A stretch of 64,000 nucleotides of DNA from CAYPTB01 sp964413535 (GTDB taxonomy: Bacteria; Planctomycetota; UBA1135; GCA-002686595). The notes beneath the pieces were generated by a model, which was given only the letters and a program-made list of their open reading frames with translations, ran no database searches and was not told where the DNA came from. The position numbers and the translations under genes were made by a program. This document shows positions 62,286 through 64,000 of this stretch, piece by piece (positions within the stretch are counted from its first letter, which is position 1; each line of letters starts with the position of its first letter). The DNA lies in NCBI GenBank assembly GCA_964413535.1, contig CAYPTB010000028.1, positions 39,858 through 103,857 on the forward strand. Reading direction: 5' to 3'.

Positions 62286-64000
62286 TTGGACCCCCTCTAT
62301 TTCATCGCCGGACTCTTCGTCGTCGGCGTGTTCGTGCAGTGGATCGCCGCGCGCCTGCACTGGCCGGCCATCGTGCTCCTGCTCGCGGTCGGGCTCGCGC
62401 TCGGGCCCGTCACGGGGCTCGTCCAGCCCGACGCCACCTTCGGGAAGCTGCTCGACCCGATCGTCTCGCTCTCGGTCGCGCTGGTCCTGTTCGAGGGCGG
62501 TCTGTCGCTGCGCTTCTCCGAGATGCGCACGCTCGGCGCCCCGCTGCTCTCGCTCGTCCTGGGCGGATTGGTGCTCTCGTTCGTCTCGATCACGCTCGCG
62601 GCGCACCACCTGGTCGGGCTCGATTGGGCGACGTCCTCGGTGCTGGGCGCCATCCTGGTCATCACGGGTCCCACGGTCGTCAAGCCCATGCTGCGCCAGG
62701 CGCGCATCGCGCGCCGTCCGGCGCTCTTGCTCAAGTGGGAGAGCATCGTCAACGACCCGCTCGGCGCGCTGCTCGCCGTGTTCGTGCTCGAGATCGCGGT
62801 GCTCGGCCCTTCGCGCATCGGCGAGGTGCTCGCGCTGATCTGCGTCGCGGGGGTCTTCGGCTTGGGAGTCGGAGTCCTGTTCGGGCGCGCCCTCGTGCGC
62901 GGCGCGATCCCCGAGCACCTGAAGACGCCCGCCATCCTGGGAGGGGCCTTGGGTGTGTTCGCGCTGTCGGAGTGGGTCTTCCACGAGGCGGGGCTCCTGG
63001 CGGTCACGGCCATGGGCGTCGTGCTGGCGAACACGCGCTCGTCGAGCGTGGAGGACGTGCGGCGCTTCAAGGAGGAGGTCGCGACGATCCTGATCTCCGT
63101 CCTCTTCCTGCTGCTCTCCGCGCGGCTCACGCCCACGGACGTGATCGCGGCGATGTCCTGGAGGGGCTTGTTGTTCGTGAGCGCCGTGCTGTTCGTCTGT
63201 CGGCCGCTGGCGGGGCTCGGGTCGCTCGCCTTCGCGCGCATCCCGTGGCAGGAGAAGCTGCTCGTGGGGTGGATCGCGCCGCGCGGGGTGGTGGCCGCGG
63301 CGATGGGGGGCGCGCTCGCGCCGCGGCTCGAGGAGGCCGGCTTCGCGCAGGCGGATCTCATCGTCCCGCTCCTCTTCGGCGTGATCGCCACGAGCGTGGT
63401 GCTGCACGGTCTCACGCTGGCGCCGCTCGCCCGCCGGCTCGGCCTCACGGGACGGGGCGGTGGCGGGTTGCTCGTCGTGGGCGCGTCGAGCTGGGCGATC
63501 GACCTCGCGCGCACGCTGGCTCAGGAGGGCGTCGACGCATTCGTCGTGGACGCGAACTACCGCAACACGGTGCAAGCGCGCATGCGCGGCGTCGAGGCGT
63601 TGTACGGTGACGTGCTCGACGAGGAGACGCTCGACGAACTCCCGCTCGAGCGCGTGTCGCTGGTGCTCGCCGGAACCGGCGACGACCACTACAACGCCCT
63701 CGCCTGCATGACGCTGGTCAAGACGATGGGGCGCGAGAACGTGCTGCAGCTCCGCCCGCAAGAGGGCGAGGGAGGGGACACGCACCTCAAGGGGCGCATG
63801 CCGTGGAGCGAGGATGCCACGTTCGGCGGCCTGACCTCGCGCTACTGGAACGGCGCCCACTTCCGCTGCACGCGCCTCGCCGAGCGCGAGTACGACTGGG
63901 AGGCCTTCCAAGCCACGAACACGGGCGCGCTCGTCCTGTTCGCCATCACTGCGCGCGGCGTCGAGCCGCTCGACAAGGGTCGTGGGGGGGGGGGGGGGGG
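62286..64000 (+). CDS. Cation/proton antiporter (NhaP/CPA1-like) with TrkA-N domain, partial
   Basis: The frame stays open to the right edge (~571 residues seen). About 11-12 membrane helices run from PLYFIAGLFVVGVFVQWIAA to ~380, with SLSVALVLFEGGLSL and WESIVNDPLGALLAVFVLEI carrying the ND motif of CPA exchangers. A Rossmann-like TrkA-N domain follows (~388 on: GGLLVVGASSWAIDLARTLA, then DANYRNTVQARMRGVEALYG, LVLAGTGDD). It likely exchanges K+ or Na+ for H+. The start is a TTG at 62286. The last 17 bases are a G homopolymer and may not be real. Confidence 0.85.
   Translation, partial: MDPLYFIAGLFVVGVFVQWIAARLHWPAIVLLLAVGLALGPVTGLVQPDATFGKLLDPIVSLSVALVLFEGGLSLRFSEMRTLGAPLLSLVLGGLVLSFVSITLAAHHLVGLDWATSSVLGAILVITGPTVVKPMLRQARIARRPALLLKWESIVNDPLGALLAVFVLEIAVLGPSRIGEVLALICVAGVFGLGVGVLFGRALVRGAIPEHLKTPAILGGALGVFALSEWVFHEAGLLAVTAMGVVLANTRSSSVEDVRRFKEEVATILISVLFLLLSARLTPTDVIAAMSWRGLLFVSAVLFVCRPLAGLGSLAFARIPWQEKLLVGWIAPRGVVAAAMGGALAPRLEEAGFAQADLIVPLLFGVIATSVVLHGLTLAPLARRLGLTGRGGGGLLVVGASSWAIDLARTLAQEGVDAFVVDANYRNTVQARMRGVEALYGDVLDEETLDELPLERVSLVLAGTGDDHYNALACMTLVKTMGRENVLQLRPQEGEGGDTHLKGRMPWSEDATFGGLTSRYWNGAHFRCTRLAEREYDWEAFQATNTGALVLFAITARGVEPLDKGRGGGGG
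63984..64000 (+). repeat. Terminal G homopolymer (17 G)
   Basis: The window ends with 17 consecutive G inside the antiporter frame, encoding poly-Gly. Such a run at a sequence end is a common sign of a no-signal poly-G read tail or a contig break, although a true G tract cannot be excluded. Confidence 0.8.

Overview
The window is 64 kb of uniformly GC-rich bacterial chromosome carrying about 50 genes and no rRNA, tRNA, CRISPR array, prophage or transposase that I can recognise. The gene mix points to a Planctomycetota-like organism. It includes a Ser/Thr kinase fused to a formylglycine-generating-enzyme-like domain, an alkaline-phosphatase-superfamily 'sulfatase', exported carboxypeptidase-regulatory (Ig-like) proteins, an ECF sigma factor fused to a large exported region, a TPR-CHAT protein and several ParA-type ATPases. 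The lineage is an inference from gene content, not from a marker gene.

Layout. 1-1.1 kb: end of an ECF vitamin/metal transporter (S component plus EcfT), then three tandem 30-bp hairpin repeats. 1.2-16.6 kb, all plus strand: membrane sulfatase-fold enzyme, EAL-HDOD signalling protein, pyruvate kinase, FlhG-like and ParA ATPases with a small helix-hairpin-helix-like protein, a class I aminotransferase, two exported proteins of unknown function, an LTA4-hydrolase-type M1 aminopeptidase and an Fpg/Nei DNA glycosylase. 16.7-27.7 kb: an SDR, then a long minus-strand run: kinase-FGE fusion coupled to a second SDR, followed by a strip of short accessory genes (GNAT, two cupins, an esterase, SRPBCC, a CPCC protein, a lipoprotein, a ParE/antitoxin pair). 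27.8-35.3 kb: bifunctional FtcD, an ECF sigma factor, the sigma-TM-exported fusion and an S9 peptidase. 35.4-44.1 kb: a lower-GC AAA ATPase under a palindromic promoter, an SLC13/TrkA-C transporter, an S41-like protein with a decayed paralogue fragment beside it, a two-gene HELAH/CxxC unit, and two genes that both lose their 3' ends at one junction near 42.38 kb. 42.6-48.5 kb: two divergent B12-type radical SAM proteins, a thioesterase and a HEAT-VWA protein. 48.6-56.7 kb: NAD(P)HX epimerase, a polytopic TPR protein, and a four-gene TolC/HlyD/MacB-type efflux operon with overlapping start and stop codons. 56.9-64 kb: a small exported protein with a clear terminator hairpin, a 1,342-residue exported TPR-CHAT protein, and a partial CPA-type antiporter running into a terminal poly-G tract.

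The most striking non-genic signal is a family of large inverted-repeat elements (7678-7774, 46047-46162, 48539-48639). They share an arm of about 37-44 bp, and each begins at or within two bases of the stop codon of the upstream gene. One has perfect 44-bp arms, and one supplies the apparent ATG of the next gene. No coding capacity is visible in them, so they look like a non-autonomous palindromic repeat (MITE/REP-like) that may also act at transcript ends. Other candidates for something new are the sigma-factor fusion, the exported TPR-CHAT protein, the HELAH plus tandem-CxxC pair, and the AAA ATPase with nested operator dyads and an almost leaderless start.
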